Below the pieces are notes generated by a model. It made no database searches. It had not been told where the DNA came from and was given only the letters and a program-made list of their open reading frames with translations. From the NCBI RefSeq assembly GCF_964340395.1, contig NC_135565.1, positions 17,387,209 through 17,451,208 on the forward strand: a stretch of DNA of 64,000 nt, in the 5' to 3' direction. This DNA comes from Glandiceps talaboti (lineage: Eukaryota > Hemichordata > Enteropneusta > Spengelidae). Made by a program: the position numbers and the translations under genes. This document shows, piece after piece, positions 46,640 to 64,000 of this stretch. Each line of letters opens with the position of its first letter. Within the stretch, counting starts at the first letter, position 1.

Positions 46640-47373
46640 ATATTTTTTGGATACAACCCTATTTCATTTCAAGGCGGAAAACTAACATTTGGTATATCTA
46701 TCTGTTAGATGTTGCAGCGTAATGAAAGAAACCGATGACCCAGTTCTCATTTTGCTTTGACAATTTGGTTGCTTTTTTTATGTAAACTTTCTTTTAGTTC
46801 GTACGTGTACGCGTTGATTTCAATACATTCATTATCTGTTCATGTTACGAAATTCAGACACGAAAAAAGTGACCTCTGACCCCATCGACGTCACATCTCT
46901 GGGTTTAAAATGACGTCATGTGGTGATAACAGGACGAGAGTGACATGTAGACACACAGTTTCCGAAGATTGATAACGTATCTGAATTACAAAGAGTGATA
47001 CCACAGTCATTGGGTATCATTTTAAACAAATTGAACCGATGCTACTATGACATGTATATCTACTTGGTAATTTAGGACTGACTTGGGCAAAAACAACAAT
47101 GAAACAGTCGTGAGTCATTGGAAATTGTCTTTTTAGGCTTTCATTACCGCTGGAAGTAGAACATGGCATAGATACAAACTAGACTAGCAAGGTAGTCATT
47201 TGCCAATAAAAAGATTGAAATCTAACGTGACTGTGAAATCTGGCGTAATTGCTTAACATCGTTGTAATCAGAATGACAAATAGTCATTATGATGACAACA
47301 GAAATACGCAATCACGCGAGATTTCTTAGTCACGCGAGACTTCGGTATTTTCCTTGGCAAAAAAAACACATCA

Positions 47374-47718
47374 CAAATAAATAAATAAATAAATACATAC
47401 ATACATACATACATACATACATACATACATACATACATACATACATACATACATACATGCATGCATGCATGCATGCATGCATGCATGCATGCATGCATAC
47501 ATACATACATACATACATACATACATACATACATACATACATACATACATACATACATACATACATACATACATACAAACTATACATGCATGCAGACAGA
47601 CAGACAGACAGACGTCCGTCCGTACGTACATACATACATACATACATACATACATACATACATACATACATACATACATACATACATACATACATACATA
47701 CATACATACATACATACA
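47374..47718. repeat. compound AAAT / CATA / CATG / CATA / CAGA / CATA microsatellite
   Basis: A 4-bp register runs through AAAT, CATA, GCAT (palindromic GCATGC units), CATA, a CAGA/CGTC/CGTA block and a final CATA run. Confidence 0.95.
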
Positions 47719-48107
47719 TTTATACTAAAACAGAACCATCGCATTTTCTAAAAAAACTCATGAAAGCTAAGAACAGGTATGAAATTATTGGCCTTGCCAA
47801 ATTTAGTTTAGGCAAAATAACAGTGTACTATAAATCCTTTTTGTTTTGTATTTACACAGGTTCTTTCTTACAGTATTGTCCATGTATAAATCTAAATTAA
47901 TTTACCTTAAGTGACCTTTGAATCGGCAATAGTTGTGAGGTATAGATATTTAACGAAAGGCCAATAGTCTAGTTTATTGATTAATGTATCCGTACATTTC
48001 GTTGATAATCATTTTACAAATACTGTATACACATATTCCTGAATTGCACTTTCCAGATTAAAGTGAACAATGTTTTAATTCGGATTGCAGTATACATAAC
48101 TAAACTC

Positions 48108-48270
48108 TGTTGTATTGTATTGTATTGTATTGTATTGTATTGTATTGTATTGTATTGTATTGTATTGTATTGTATTGTATTGTATTGTATCGTATCGTAT
48201 CGTATTGTATTGTATTGTATTGTATTGTATTGTATTGTATTGTATTGTATTGTATTGTATTGTATTGTAA
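48108..48270. repeat. (TTGTA)n pentanucleotide repeat
   Basis: More than 30 TTGTA units with a cluster of TCGTA variants near 48187-48204. Confidence 0.95.
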
Positions 48271-50228
48271 TAACAAAAATACTGCATACCATGATACAGG
48301 CCAAGATGAAGTATTTGAGGAAATACATACATATTTGCTCATAACTGAGTAAACTTCAGGTCTATAAAAGTCGAGCAACGTTACGTTCTCCAATGAGGGC
48401 AATAAGTGTGATGCCGCCGGATTTCAAGGGGTATTTAAACACAACGTACTGTTAAGAAGTCAAATTTGAGGTTGTTGAACTAAGTCAGTGGTCGTGATTC
48501 GAAAGAATGAACATGTTTGATTCAGTTTACCAATTCTTTGTGAATAGTACATATATACAGATCTACAACATACCCTCGAGACAATTGTCGGACAATGTCT
48601 TTCTGTAATGCACCGTAACATCTTCTTTATTACTCTACGTTCCATGTAATGATAGCAGACAAACCTTAAACCCTGGAGGAAAGAGCAAACGAACCATAGA
48701 AAAAATAAACATGTATATATCCATGTAGACCTGTTTGTCTCACAGCCAATATCAGAGTTTTGTAGTGATGCATGAGATCATAACGTCGTTAAACAAGCTG
48801 ACTTTTTTTACTGACAAGTGAAAATACTTAAATAAAACCACATTCCAGCATAATGTTAATGTCGGTGCATGTCTTCTATAGCACCAACTTGCAAGGGACA
48901 TGCAGTGTTTGGTATGCCATAATGTATGTTATTCCCCCATATACCAGTATTCAACACTAGAGGGCGCTATATTCTCCACTTCCGGTTTGCATTGTGCCAT
49001 GGGCAATGCCTTCTGGCATGGTTAGAACAGTTGGCTACATAGGTGGGATTTCCTGAACATTTGTTGATGCGTATGATAAAATACGTCATCAGATCTTTTA
49101 TGAGTTATACCTAAATGGCACGTTTGAGTTCAGTCAATTTCAAGTGGTGGTTAGGTATGCTTTCTAAAGTACAATACTATGGGTAACTTTTAGATATACA
49201 GCAACAACTACGCTTGTGTCCCTTTAATGACAGTGGTGGCCAATTACAACTTTTAACTGGCTTTGAAGTTGTTTAAAAGTCTTCCTTATCACACTATCAA
49301 ACTACAACCTAAATTAGCCCACAGACACAGTGGCCACAATACACGGAAGGATACGACATACTTTAGTGCATACTTGATTATTGTGCGTGTATTTGAGTAA
49401 GTTGTATCCTGTTGTGACGCCATGTGTGTTTGTGAATGTGAACAAATCCATGTTACAAAGTAGTTTGATAGTGTGATGAGGAGAAAGCTTTTCGGCACCT
49501 TCAAAGTAAATTTTAATTGTACATGGCGTTCTGATCTGCATCTGTACAAAACTTTGAAATTGGCTGTATTCATTTCACTGTGTATCCCCGGTTTTCCCTC
49601 TAAACTAATGATAATATAACTGCTATCATATAGTAGTCTAGCTAGTTGTTTTTTTTTATTAATAATTTTGTATGAAAATATCTTAGATTTGTTTGTCAGG
49701 ACATACTATTTTTATCACTGGGCACATTTAAGGTAGAATGGCATCTCGGTGACAAATTTCACTAAAAATCGAAGTCCTTAAAAATTATCCAAAGTTTACA
49801 ATATGGAAGCTTGCCTCTGGTTCTTTTGAAATAATGAAACAAAATTGGGGTCCACCATCTTGTTTTCAGGGAAATCCACAATATCTTTTAATTTCCCATA
49901 TCGGCGGCCATATTGGATTCTAAGATGGCAAATTCTGACTTTTATTCAAATAATTTATTTGGTGGCCCCTGATTTGTTTTATTGATTTCAACTGACAATT
50001 GTTTTCACTGGCAATGGGTTGAACCTCTCTTCAACAATTTACTTTCAGCAAAACGTTGAACAGTTTATTTCTGAGACACATTTCACGTTAAATTTTATCT
50101 CCCTTAGGGTAAAGTAAGTGCAAGAAAATCAAGTCTGCTATAAATACATCATTCCAAACTTCAGAGACTTTGAAACAATTATTTGCGATTTCAGAAAAAC
50201 ATTAAGTTGATTTTGTGTCTTTATAGGG
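48271..50228. other. intergenic, no gene seen
   Basis: No recognisable exon or RNA gene. Minus-strand frames at 49289-49573 overlap each other in two frames and carry no known motif. Confidence 0.5.
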
Positions 50229-50422
50229 TGTCTTTGCTGTGGGCCACATTACATCATGGGAGTCAACAGAAATGATTATTCATTCGTGAAAAAATGAATA
50301 TTCATGACTCCTAAGTGTTTATTCCCATCAGTGTAAAACAACTCTCATGAGTGTTCATTGTTCACCGATGAAAAATCATTTGTGGTGATTCCTATGAGGC
50401 AATGTGGCCTACAGCAAAGATA
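50229..50422. mobile_element. fold-back element abutting a satellite array
   Basis: The ends are inverted repeats of about 32 bp (left TCTTTGCTGTGGGCCACATT, right matching in reverse complement with about five differences). A smaller ATTCATGA-type dyad lies inside. The satellite array at 50423 begins directly after the right end, so both may belong to one element. A diverged half copy may occur near 23480-23550 (shared CATCATGGGAG and ATTCATGACT words). Confidence 0.65.
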
Positions 50423-50715
50423 CAATGAAATGTAGCAATGGTAGTGAGACTTCTGTCAAGCCAGATGACAGTGTAACAATCTCAGCAAGACTTCTGTCAA
50501 GCCAAACAACAGTGTGGTGACAATCTCAGTTAGACTTTGTGGAGCCAGACGACAGTGTGACAATCTCAGTAAGACTTTTGTCAAGCCAGATGACAATGTA
50601 ACAATCTCAGTAAGACTTTTGTGGCGCCAGACGACAGTGTAACAATCTCAGAAAGACTTTTGTTGAGACAGACAAAGTTCTGTTTTGGGCTAACTGGTTT
50701 CTAATGTGACAACAT
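50423..50715 (+). repeat. dispersed 41-44-bp satellite, locus 3
   Basis: About six units of CTCAGTAAGACTTTTGTCAA + GCCAGACGACAGTGTAACAAT. The array is followed by the shared flank 'AGTTCTGTTTTGGGCTAACTGGTTTC' at about 50667-50693. Confidence 0.8.
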
Positions 50716-54028
<3,313 letters not shown>

Positions 54029-54616
54029 ATATGCATGGAGTTATACTAGCTGTATAACAGAGCCTCCTACGAGAGCCTGAGGAGACATCAGTGTTCAAAA
54101 CTCATCACGTCGATCATTATGCGCAAGTCTTGCCACATTCCTCCAGTTGTATGAACGATCACGAATCTTTCCTAGATATTCCTCATGCACACCTACTCTT
54201 TGAAAAAGAGTCGAAGTCTGACAGCACACCTTTACAGATGTGATGAATTAACATATCAAAATGTTGACCCTTATTGTTAAGAAAACAGGACAGCAACATT
54301 ATTAGTGTACTGTATCCAATATTCATTTTTTGTACTTATAATATTTAAAGAATGGATATTCTATTGGCTTTATATCTTTAGGGTGACGTCACCCTTGGCT
54401 CATTTCTTCTACACTGAAAATGATGTATATAGGTAAGTTTAAATTCAACCTCATGATGGTAAAAACAAAACTCCGTGATGTATTCATTTCAAGTCTATGG
54501 CATCTCGTATTCGATGCAACTGACAGGTGCAATGTTTACAAAGATATTTGCTCGAAACGTCGTTACCAAAAGTAATTGAACCCGATCGCAGTGTACATTT
54601 CCAGCTAATTATATAA

Positions 54617-54617
<1 letters not shown>

Positions 54618-54647
<30 letters not shown>

Positions 54648-54776
54648 GGTCTAGGTAGGTAGATACGGGCGGACGGACGTATTATGTACGTACATACATG
54701 GGGACATACGTACATACATACATACATACATACATACATACATACATACATACATACATACATACATACATACAGC
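54618..54776. repeat. compound CAGA / GTAG / CGTA / CATA microsatellite
   Basis: A short (CAGA)n, a transition through GTAG and GGAC units, then about 16 CATA units. Confidence 0.9.
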
Positions 54777-56950
54777 ACCCAGCAGCAAAGGGAAATGTGC
54801 TAACTAGATTTGCTGACGGCCTGTATTTAGTATGTTTGGATGTATACAACAATTCTATTTGTAATTACACATATCCATTGAAGTGGAGTATGAACATTGA
54901 ACACAAAGACTGTAAATGATTCCATAGATAACATTGTAACTTCTCCACACGTAAAGATGTAATCTCCTACTTGTCGATACGGCCTAGCGAGGATTACCTA
55001 AAGATTAACATATCTACTATCTTCTGAGCAGGGAATTGATACAAATTGAGCGTCCATTCATGATAGCGGTTCCATGGGAAAAGAGTGGGTCCTTAGTACA
55101 CTAGTATTATTCCACGACGATCCCTGCTATGACCGCTGAGAGCATCAACACCTTATATACAGACGTGACATGGTAAGAGTTGACTGTAGCTTTGTCGCCC
55201 GTGAAATCGATATAAGGTAGGGGCCAACTTTCCCGGGAATAACATCAACAGACGGTTGGTCTCATTATGCTGTAGTACAGTCTCTTAACGAACCTCCTTC
55301 GTGGTTATTATTGCCAGATGAACGTGACATGCGGACAAATACATTTATTCAGTGAATAGTAACAGTATTTACATTTTACAGTAGTAATATACAGGAAACA
55401 GGAAATACACGTATGTCTTCATTACATGTGACTCTGTGCAGTTCGCGTAAAATTTTCTAAAATTTTCTCCCATTGTGATTTTTCTTCTAGTTCTGTGTAG
55501 CCCTTATAGTCCTATTATCGTTATTGACGCATATGAACTCTGAGGTGGAGCCAAACTTGATTAGCAAAAAAGCTATTTTTTTTTACTCCAATTGCCAATT
55601 TGTTTATTTATTTCCTGTCATTATGTAATTGTAACTTACTTTAAATTGGCAATAAAATGAATGAAAAATGAAAGAAATAAAATTAGGTGCACAGAAAAAG
55701 TCGGTTTTCTGTAACTTTTTGGCAATTTTTTACTTTATTTTCGACTAAATTGATAGAACAAATACGGTTTCGAGATTTTTGGTTTAGAAATCGTAAAAAA
55801 ATCAGTTTTCTTAGTATGATCGTGGAGAGCAAAGCCAGGTTGAACACTTTAGATGTCGTCTGCCACAATCAAAAGTAGTTCATAAAGTTATATTACAAAA
55901 TGACAGTGTTGCTGTTTAAACAAATGATTGATAATTGATATAATTGCTATATTAATAAATCTAAAGGAAGGCAAGTATTACGGATAAAAAAGTTATACTT
56001 TGAAAATCCTGGACGAGATTAAAAATGCATTGATGTCACTCAAAGGTCAAATGAATATCTCGCCTGTAAATACAAAAACATTTTAAAAACCATGCAATGT
56101 TTTTGTCGCAGTGACTATTGCCATAATCTCAGAAGTTATTACGATAATGGACAGCGATGGTCTGATCTCCTGTCTGAAGATTATGAATGAAAGAACTGTT
56201 GCAATCTGAGATGCGAAGTGGAGATCTCAAGAGTTTGATCATTGGACAGAAATGAATTTTTTTTTATTTATTTTTTTTTTTTTTTGGGGGGGTGTTATTG
56301 AACAGTCACATCATAATGCACGTAACATGACGCCTTTGAAAGCCCCACTAGCTAACTACCTGTAACCACAATCGATTTGGAAGTCTCCCTAGCTGACCAT
56401 TATTTATGGTAGACTGGCGCTCTAGCCAACTCTAACAACGGAATGTAATGCTGACACTACAATAGTGCAAAATAACTGAGTGCGTGCGTGCGCATATTAT
56501 ATGCACAATGTATGTGTATGTGTGTGGGGGAGGTTTAGGGGGTAATAACATAAGTTAGGAATAAAACTAGTAAGTATATTTTACCTTATGACGGATGGAA
56601 AGAAAGAAAGAATGAGGAATGGAGAAAATATCGAAGAAAGATAAATGAGTGCATAAATGTTCATTCAAATATTACACATCAGTAAAAATTGGCGCTTTAC
56701 AGACAAACTCGACATACGTTGGGTTGATCTTAACATTTACCAACGGTATACAAATCAAAGAACGATACAAAATTAAGTATACTTAAAACCAAAATAAAGA
56801 ACCAGAGAAACGAGTTAAATGCAAATAATACATTCTATGACAAATCGAAAAATGTTCCTTATTACACAGCGTAATTTTGGATTAAATCTGTGAGTGTATT
56901 TTTGTCCCTGTAGGGATGGTAGAAATGGTTTCCAATTTCGAGTCTAGTAT

Positions 56951-56953
<3 letters not shown>
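54777..56953. other. intergenic, no gene seen
   Basis: No recognisable exon. A T-run followed by a G-run lies at about 56257-56292. Open frames at 55683-55878 are mirror images on both strands. Confidence 0.5.
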
Positions 56954-57006
<53 letters not shown>

Positions 57007-57138
57007 CAGACAGACACACAGAGAGGGGAAGAGACAGACACACACAGAGAGGGGAAGAGACAGACAGACAGGTAGGCAGACAGACAGGTAGGTAGGCAGA
57101 CAGACAGACAGACAGAAAGAAAGAGAATGAGAGAGCGC

Positions 57139-57200
<62 letters not shown>

Positions 57201-57250
57201 GACGGGCAGGCAGGCAGAGACAGAAAGAGAAACAGAGACCGAGACTGACT
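56954..57250. repeat. compound (GA)n / (CAGA)n microsatellite
   Basis: GA run, G run, CAGACACA units, CAGA/GTAG units and a long (CAGA)n with GGCA variants. Confidence 0.9.
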
Positions 57251-57385
57251 CAGGTAGACGGAAACAGACAGAGACATATAGAAACTGGGCCTACAGAAAT
57301 AAATAAATACATCAACACAGACATCAAATATCATTTCTTGTCTGTTCAGCTTAACCCTCTCTTTCCACCAACCTATTCTATACTT

Positions 57386-57570
57386 CTATTTAAAAAATGT
57401 CTCGACAAATTATTGTGTATGATCGGCGATTGTTATGCAACTTAGTCATTGGCGTATACTTCTATTATTATGTATGACTGTCGATTGTTATGCAAATCAG
57501 TCATCGGCGTATACTTCTATATTATGTATGATTGGCGATTATTATGCAAATCAGTCATCGGCGTATACTT
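57386..57570 (+). repeat. three tandem units of about 55 bp with octamer-like sites
   Basis: The word TTATGCAA recurs at 57433, 57488 and 57542 within units containing GGCGATT and GTCATCGGCGTATACTTCTA. The last two units carry an exact ATGCAAAT octamer (POU/Oct consensus); the first reads ATGCAACT. Downstream to 58083 there are only G- and T-rich simple stretches. Confidence 0.75.
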
Positions 57571-58083
57571 TTCTTGACCCAGTGCTAATCAACAGTCCTG
57601 ATGACGTCATTAAAATTATCCTATATCCCCGTATCTGTATAATATTAACATAGACCAAAATATTGATAATTTATATTACAAACCAGTTCCTGTCTCTTGG
57701 CCAATGAGAGCACATGTTCTATATTTGGTGACTATCCTTGACATATGTTTGTGACAAACCAACTAGTCTAAAGTTATTTCATGTTTTCTTTAATAAAAAA
57801 GTCCCTCAATCACAGTCAATGGTTGTGTAATTTGTATGTATGTCGCAGGGGGGGGGGTGAGTGTGTAAATGCCCATTGGATGGGTTGGAGCTGGGGCCTT
57901 TAAATGTCCATTGTGTTGTTGTTGTTTTTTTTTTGTTGTTTTTTTGGGGGGGTATATATTCAATGGTGAAAGAGGGAGTAAATGTCTACTGGTGTGGAGG
58001 GCGTGGTTAATGTCCATTGGTGGCGGGGGGGGGATGTCCTCTGGTAAGGAGATGTAAATGTCCATTAGGATGGGGCGTAAATT

Positions 58084-58305
58084 CATGCACGCACGCACGC
58101 ACACACACACACCAACATACATACATACATACATACATACATACATACATACATACATACATACATACATACATACATACATACATACATACATACATAC
58201 ATACATACATACATACATACATGCATACATACACACACACATACATACATGCATGCATGCATGCATGCACGCACGCACGCACACACACACACATACATAC
58301 ATACA

Positions 58306-58336
<31 letters not shown>

Positions 58337-58533
58337 GTACATACATACATACATACATACATACATACATACATACACACATATACATACATACATACAT
58401 ACATACATACATACATACACGTACTTACATACATACATACTTACATGCATACATACATACATACATACATACATACATACATACATACATACATACATAC
58501 ATACACACATACATACATACATACATACATACT
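58084..58533. repeat. very long (CATA)n with GCAT, CGCA and CA blocks
   Basis: A 450-bp tract in 4-bp register, with palindromic GCAT blocks near 58250. Frames of both strands through it are repeats of HTYI or YVCM only. Confidence 0.95.
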
Positions 58534-59415
58534 TGAAAGAACACTATCAGCAATAGACAAAATGCCTTTATTCTCCACAAATTCACGTCGACTCAGAAAA
58601 CAACACTGATAAAGGACAAAAGCTGAAAAAACAAATCAATTTCCAGAAATCAAACATCGAATGTTATTAGCAGAATATTACAGCATAAGTTTACCGATTC
58701 ATCAATCGGAACACAAGGTGACAAAAGAATTGATTTGATCTGACGTTGCACTTCGTGACACCCTAATTCATTCCTGATACAGGGAAATGCGAATCAAATA
58801 TCTTATTCTCAGAAAGAGTGAAGAAAAGTCATTGAATTGAATTGAATTGAATTGAATTGAAACATAAGTGTTATTATATTTTTGTTTGCTTTTTATACTC
58901 AATGATCGTGATAGTTGTATTATATAAGTATATACCTAGGCAACGAAAGAATTCTACATAAGTTCCATTTCAACACTTGTGGCTGTCAAACTCGACTCCC
59001 TGAGTTTAGTCGTCTTCTCGCATTAGAAAGGTCTGTACTATGACGAACTCGCTCTTACTGATGAGGCCGTCACCTACAAAGTGAAAAAAACGTAAGGAGA
59101 CTTTAATTTGCAGATCTACGTGTGAAGAATGTCGGAACAAGAAAATCAACACTGTAATATAGAAAGACACAATGTATTATGACGACAGGAGATCACAGTA
59201 TTTTATCTTGTGCATGCTTATTCAGCAATACGGCTAATAATGGGGTCCCTACGTACTTGAGTAAATCTTGACCATATACAACCCCCCTGTTATCTCATTT
59301 ACTTTACGATCAGCCAGACTTTTCCCATTTAAATGGAGTACAATATCACAGATTTGCGTATGGCATTACAGTAACGTCTTGCTTCAAGTTCGAAATGCAT
59401 TATTAAGCTTAGATG

Positions 59416-59416
59416 C

Positions 59417-59466
<50 letters not shown>

Positions 59467-59634
59467 TGTGTGTGTGAGTGTGTACATACGTATGTATGTA
59501 TGTATGTATGTATGTATGTATGTATGTATGTATGTATGTATGTGTGCGTGCGTGCGTGCGTGCGTGCGTGTGTATGTATGTATGTATGTATGCATGTATG
59601 TATGTATGCATGTATGCATGCATGCATGAATGTA

Positions 59635-59665
<31 letters not shown>

Positions 59666-59703
59666 ATGTATGTATGTATGTATGTATGTGTGTATGTATG
59701 TAG
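59416..59703. repeat. compound GT / GTAT / GTGC / GCAT microsatellite
   Basis: A (GT)n of about 30 units passes into (GTAT)n, (GTGC)n, (GTAT)n with GCAT variants, and (GTAT)n again. A short degenerate (GAATT)n occurs upstream at 58834-58860. Confidence 0.95.
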
Positions 59704-61200
59704 GCACGTACATGTGTATGCAATTCAATAAAGAGACTTGCTTCAGTTGAAATAATATTGAAAATTAAAAAAAAATCTAACTATGAAACTTTAACAGTGG
59801 TAACATAGTACATGTCACTTTAAGAATTAGGGTTACTTCGTGCACAATTTTATAAATAGGAATCTCATTGATCAAGGTATCTTAAGTTTTTGCTATCGCA
59901 TATATGAATTTCCAAATAGTCACTTAGCCACACACATCACCGTAAAATCCGTATAAAGATAATATATAAAAAAGTTAAAAGTTAGTAACACAATGTGTGA
60001 AATGTGCGATCTCTGAGTTCAGGCAATGTATGTTATAACAGTGTTCATACTCTGAACTTCTGCCATCAGGCTAGGGAGACGATCTCATGTCCTAAAATTC
60101 CGAACAGTCAGAATCAAATCAAGTTTTGTGCCAACTTTAATCAGAATATTAAATCAAATTAGACGATAAAGTTATTATTTACTCTGCATTGCTTTCGTTT
60201 AACCAGTATCACTGACTTACGGATGTCTAAGCAGTGTATAAATGGATATTTGGGAGTATTAATGGTAAACTTTTTACTTTGTAGTGTGTTATTTAATTGT
60301 ATATTTGGGAGTCTTTTAAAGGTCGTATATGGTTTTTAAGACATAAACCGTGTGTATACTTTTATATTGTCATCTATATTTCAATATGTGTCAAATGTAT
60401 GGAACTACGTCATCGTAATTTCTCGACTGATCACGATGAAGAGTGTATACAAGACAAGTAGATACAAGGGCAGAGATAGACAGACCAAGATAGAGAAGGC
60501 AAAAAGGAAGACGAAAATACGTAAACGATAGTAATTATAAGTTGTCGTTTCACTGATATTCTGACGTCACAACATGGGAAGTTTAACCACCTATCATACT
60601 GAAATGGGTCATTAGATAGTTAACAAAAGGGTTTATCTGTAGAGTATCTCTTATACCCCTTGGGGTATAAAACTCTTGGCGTTTCGCTCTCTCAATTAAC
60701 CATGTCCGACAAAACATCATACCTAAATACCGATGACCGGCGGACATGTTTGAGCACAAACTACGCAAATGATGAGTGGAGAAAGCAATATTATCTCCAA
60801 ATTAGATTCATAGAAAAATGAAATGATTCGTTTGAAAGTTCCGAAGAAATGCTTGTTCTTGTTAAAACAGATCTACCGACCTTTCGTACCCTAATAAAAA
60901 GCTTATTAAAGAAGGCTGTAGCCAGTATAGAAAATACTGTAATTTAGACAAAAGGCGATTTATGAAATCAAGTCACTAAGCATCAATATTTGATAGGGTT
61001 TGCCCTTAAAGACTATATGCATAAAGTAGGAGTCGGTGATTATTTAGCAGATAACGACTTAAAGTAAGCCGAGATTATCACGTGATCCTTGTTATATTTG
61101 ACGTCTCAGAGTTTACATTTTCAAAATAGATGTTGTCATTTCGTCCCAATCTTTCGTTTCAAAGAATTCCTCAGTTGCTTAGGTTTGTTGTGATTATATT
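59704..61200. other. intergenic, no gene seen
   Basis: No recognisable exon, RNA gene or repeat family. Confidence 0.5.
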
Positions 61201-61455
61201 TTTAATAGAATAGAATAGAATAGAATAGAATAGAATAGAATAGAATAGAATAGAATAGAATAGAATAGAACATAATAGAATAGAATAGAACATAATAGAA
61301 TAGAATAGAACTGGACAGGATCTATAGAGCAGAACAGAATAGTAAAGCACAGATTAGCACAGAACAGACCACACCACACCACACCACACCACACCACACC
61401 ACAGCATAACACAACACAACACAACACAACACAACACAACACAACACAACACAAC
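61201..61455. repeat. pentanucleotide repeats AATAG, then ACCAC, then ACAAC
   Basis: About 20 AATAG units with a few CATAG variants, an irregular purine-rich spacer, then (ACCAC)n and (ACAAC)n blocks. Confidence 0.95.
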
Positions 61456-61928
61456 AGAATACATCGAATTCTATATTTGCAAAATGATAAGAACATGGCA
61501 GTTATTCTGGAAATAATATTTCTGAATCAGAAGAATATTAAACACCTACACCAAATCCACAGAGAGTGTTAAAGTAGCATTATCTGTGTGTATAATACGT
61601 ACATGTATTTGGGCATAGATGATTTTGCTGCGTATTTTAAAGGTACTCGCAGTATTATCACTGAAACATACTTCATCACCACTTGCAATTGACTAAATTC
61701 AACCTCGTTTTTAGATATATAACTCATACACGATCTGATGACGTAATTTATCATAGTATCAAAAAATGTTCAAGAAGTCTATACGACGCAATCAACTGTA
61801 CTAACAACGCCAGAAAACAGTCTTGGTGTTATACTACTTTACTTGAGTAAACAACCTAAAAAAAACTCAACTTCTGATTAATATCCACGTTTGAAATACA
61901 TTCTCAAACAGAATTACTCATCACCAAT

Positions 61929-62290
61929 AGGCAATTGAAGCTTGTATTAACATAATTGAAATATACAACTACACACCCATATATATTAAGCAATACAAGC
62001 TGGTATTCACTTGACTGAAATATACAACTACACACCCATATTAGGCAATTAAATTATCTGTTCACGTGACTGAAATATACAACTACACATCCATATTAGG
62101 CAATAAAACATTGTGTTCACATGACTGAAATATACAACTATACACCCATATTAGGCAATACAAGCTTGTATTCACATGCCCGAATATACATCTACGTACA
62201 CACCCATATTAGGCAATAAAACCTTGTGTTCACATGACTGAAATATACAACTATTACATCCATATCAGGCAAGACAAGCTTGTATACAAC
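61929..62290 (+). repeat. 55-59-bp minisatellite, six to seven units
   Basis: Units begin with AGGCAATA at 61929, 61988, 62043, 62098, 62153, 62211 and 62268. They contain AGCTTGTATTCACATGACTG and AAATATACAACTACACACCC followed by ATATT. Confidence 0.85.

Positions 62291-64000
<1,710 letters not shown>

Overview
The window looks like nuclear DNA from an AT-rich invertebrate bilaterian genome, probably marine. The genes are split by spliceosomal introns, non-coding DNA predominates, and there are many microsatellites, satellite arrays, tRNA-derived SINEs and fold-back elements. No bacterial operon, viral, plasmid or CRISPR signature was seen. The phylum cannot be fixed from sequence reading alone.

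Only about 20.9-38.2 kb carries genes I recognise. On the minus strand a 14-exon gene (31508 down to 20934) encodes a 609-residue protein of the pyruvate dehydrogenase E2/E3BP family. It has a mitochondrial presequence, two lipoyl domains, a peripheral-subunit-binding domain and a 2-oxoacid-dehydrogenase acyltransferase core. The core has lost the catalytic histidine (DQR instead of DHR), so it is called as PDHX (E3-binding protein, protein X), not DLAT. On the plus strand, starting 381 bp away, a 7-exon gene (31890-38154) encodes a complete 229-residue APIP (methylthioribulose-1-phosphate dehydratase of methionine salvage) with all zinc ligands and the catalytic Glu. PDHX and APIP are also head-to-head neighbours in human (11p13), so the arrangement looks like a very old bidirectional gene pair.

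The introns of both genes are full of repeats: a SINE, a hAT-like non-autonomous element, two fold-back MITEs, an element built from 13 copies of a CCAACTCGGCCCA motif, and a repeat family that carries its own (TG)n tract. One PDHX intron contains three decayed copies of the neighbouring exon's splice acceptor. Downstream of PDHX on the minus strand (18817-19043) there may be the last exons of an unidentified gene.

The flanks, 1-18.8 kb and 38.2-64 kb, show no convincing gene. They hold very long CATA/GTAT, CAGA, GA and CA microsatellites, several minisatellites (a 32-bp array with TTACGTCA sites at 6.0 kb, another 32-bp array at 13.6 kb, about 55-bp arrays at 57.4 and 62 kb), a 93-102-bp-arm hairpin at 42.2 kb, and a dispersed 41-44-bp satellite unit that recurs at 37.4, 43.1, 50.4 and 52.5 kb.
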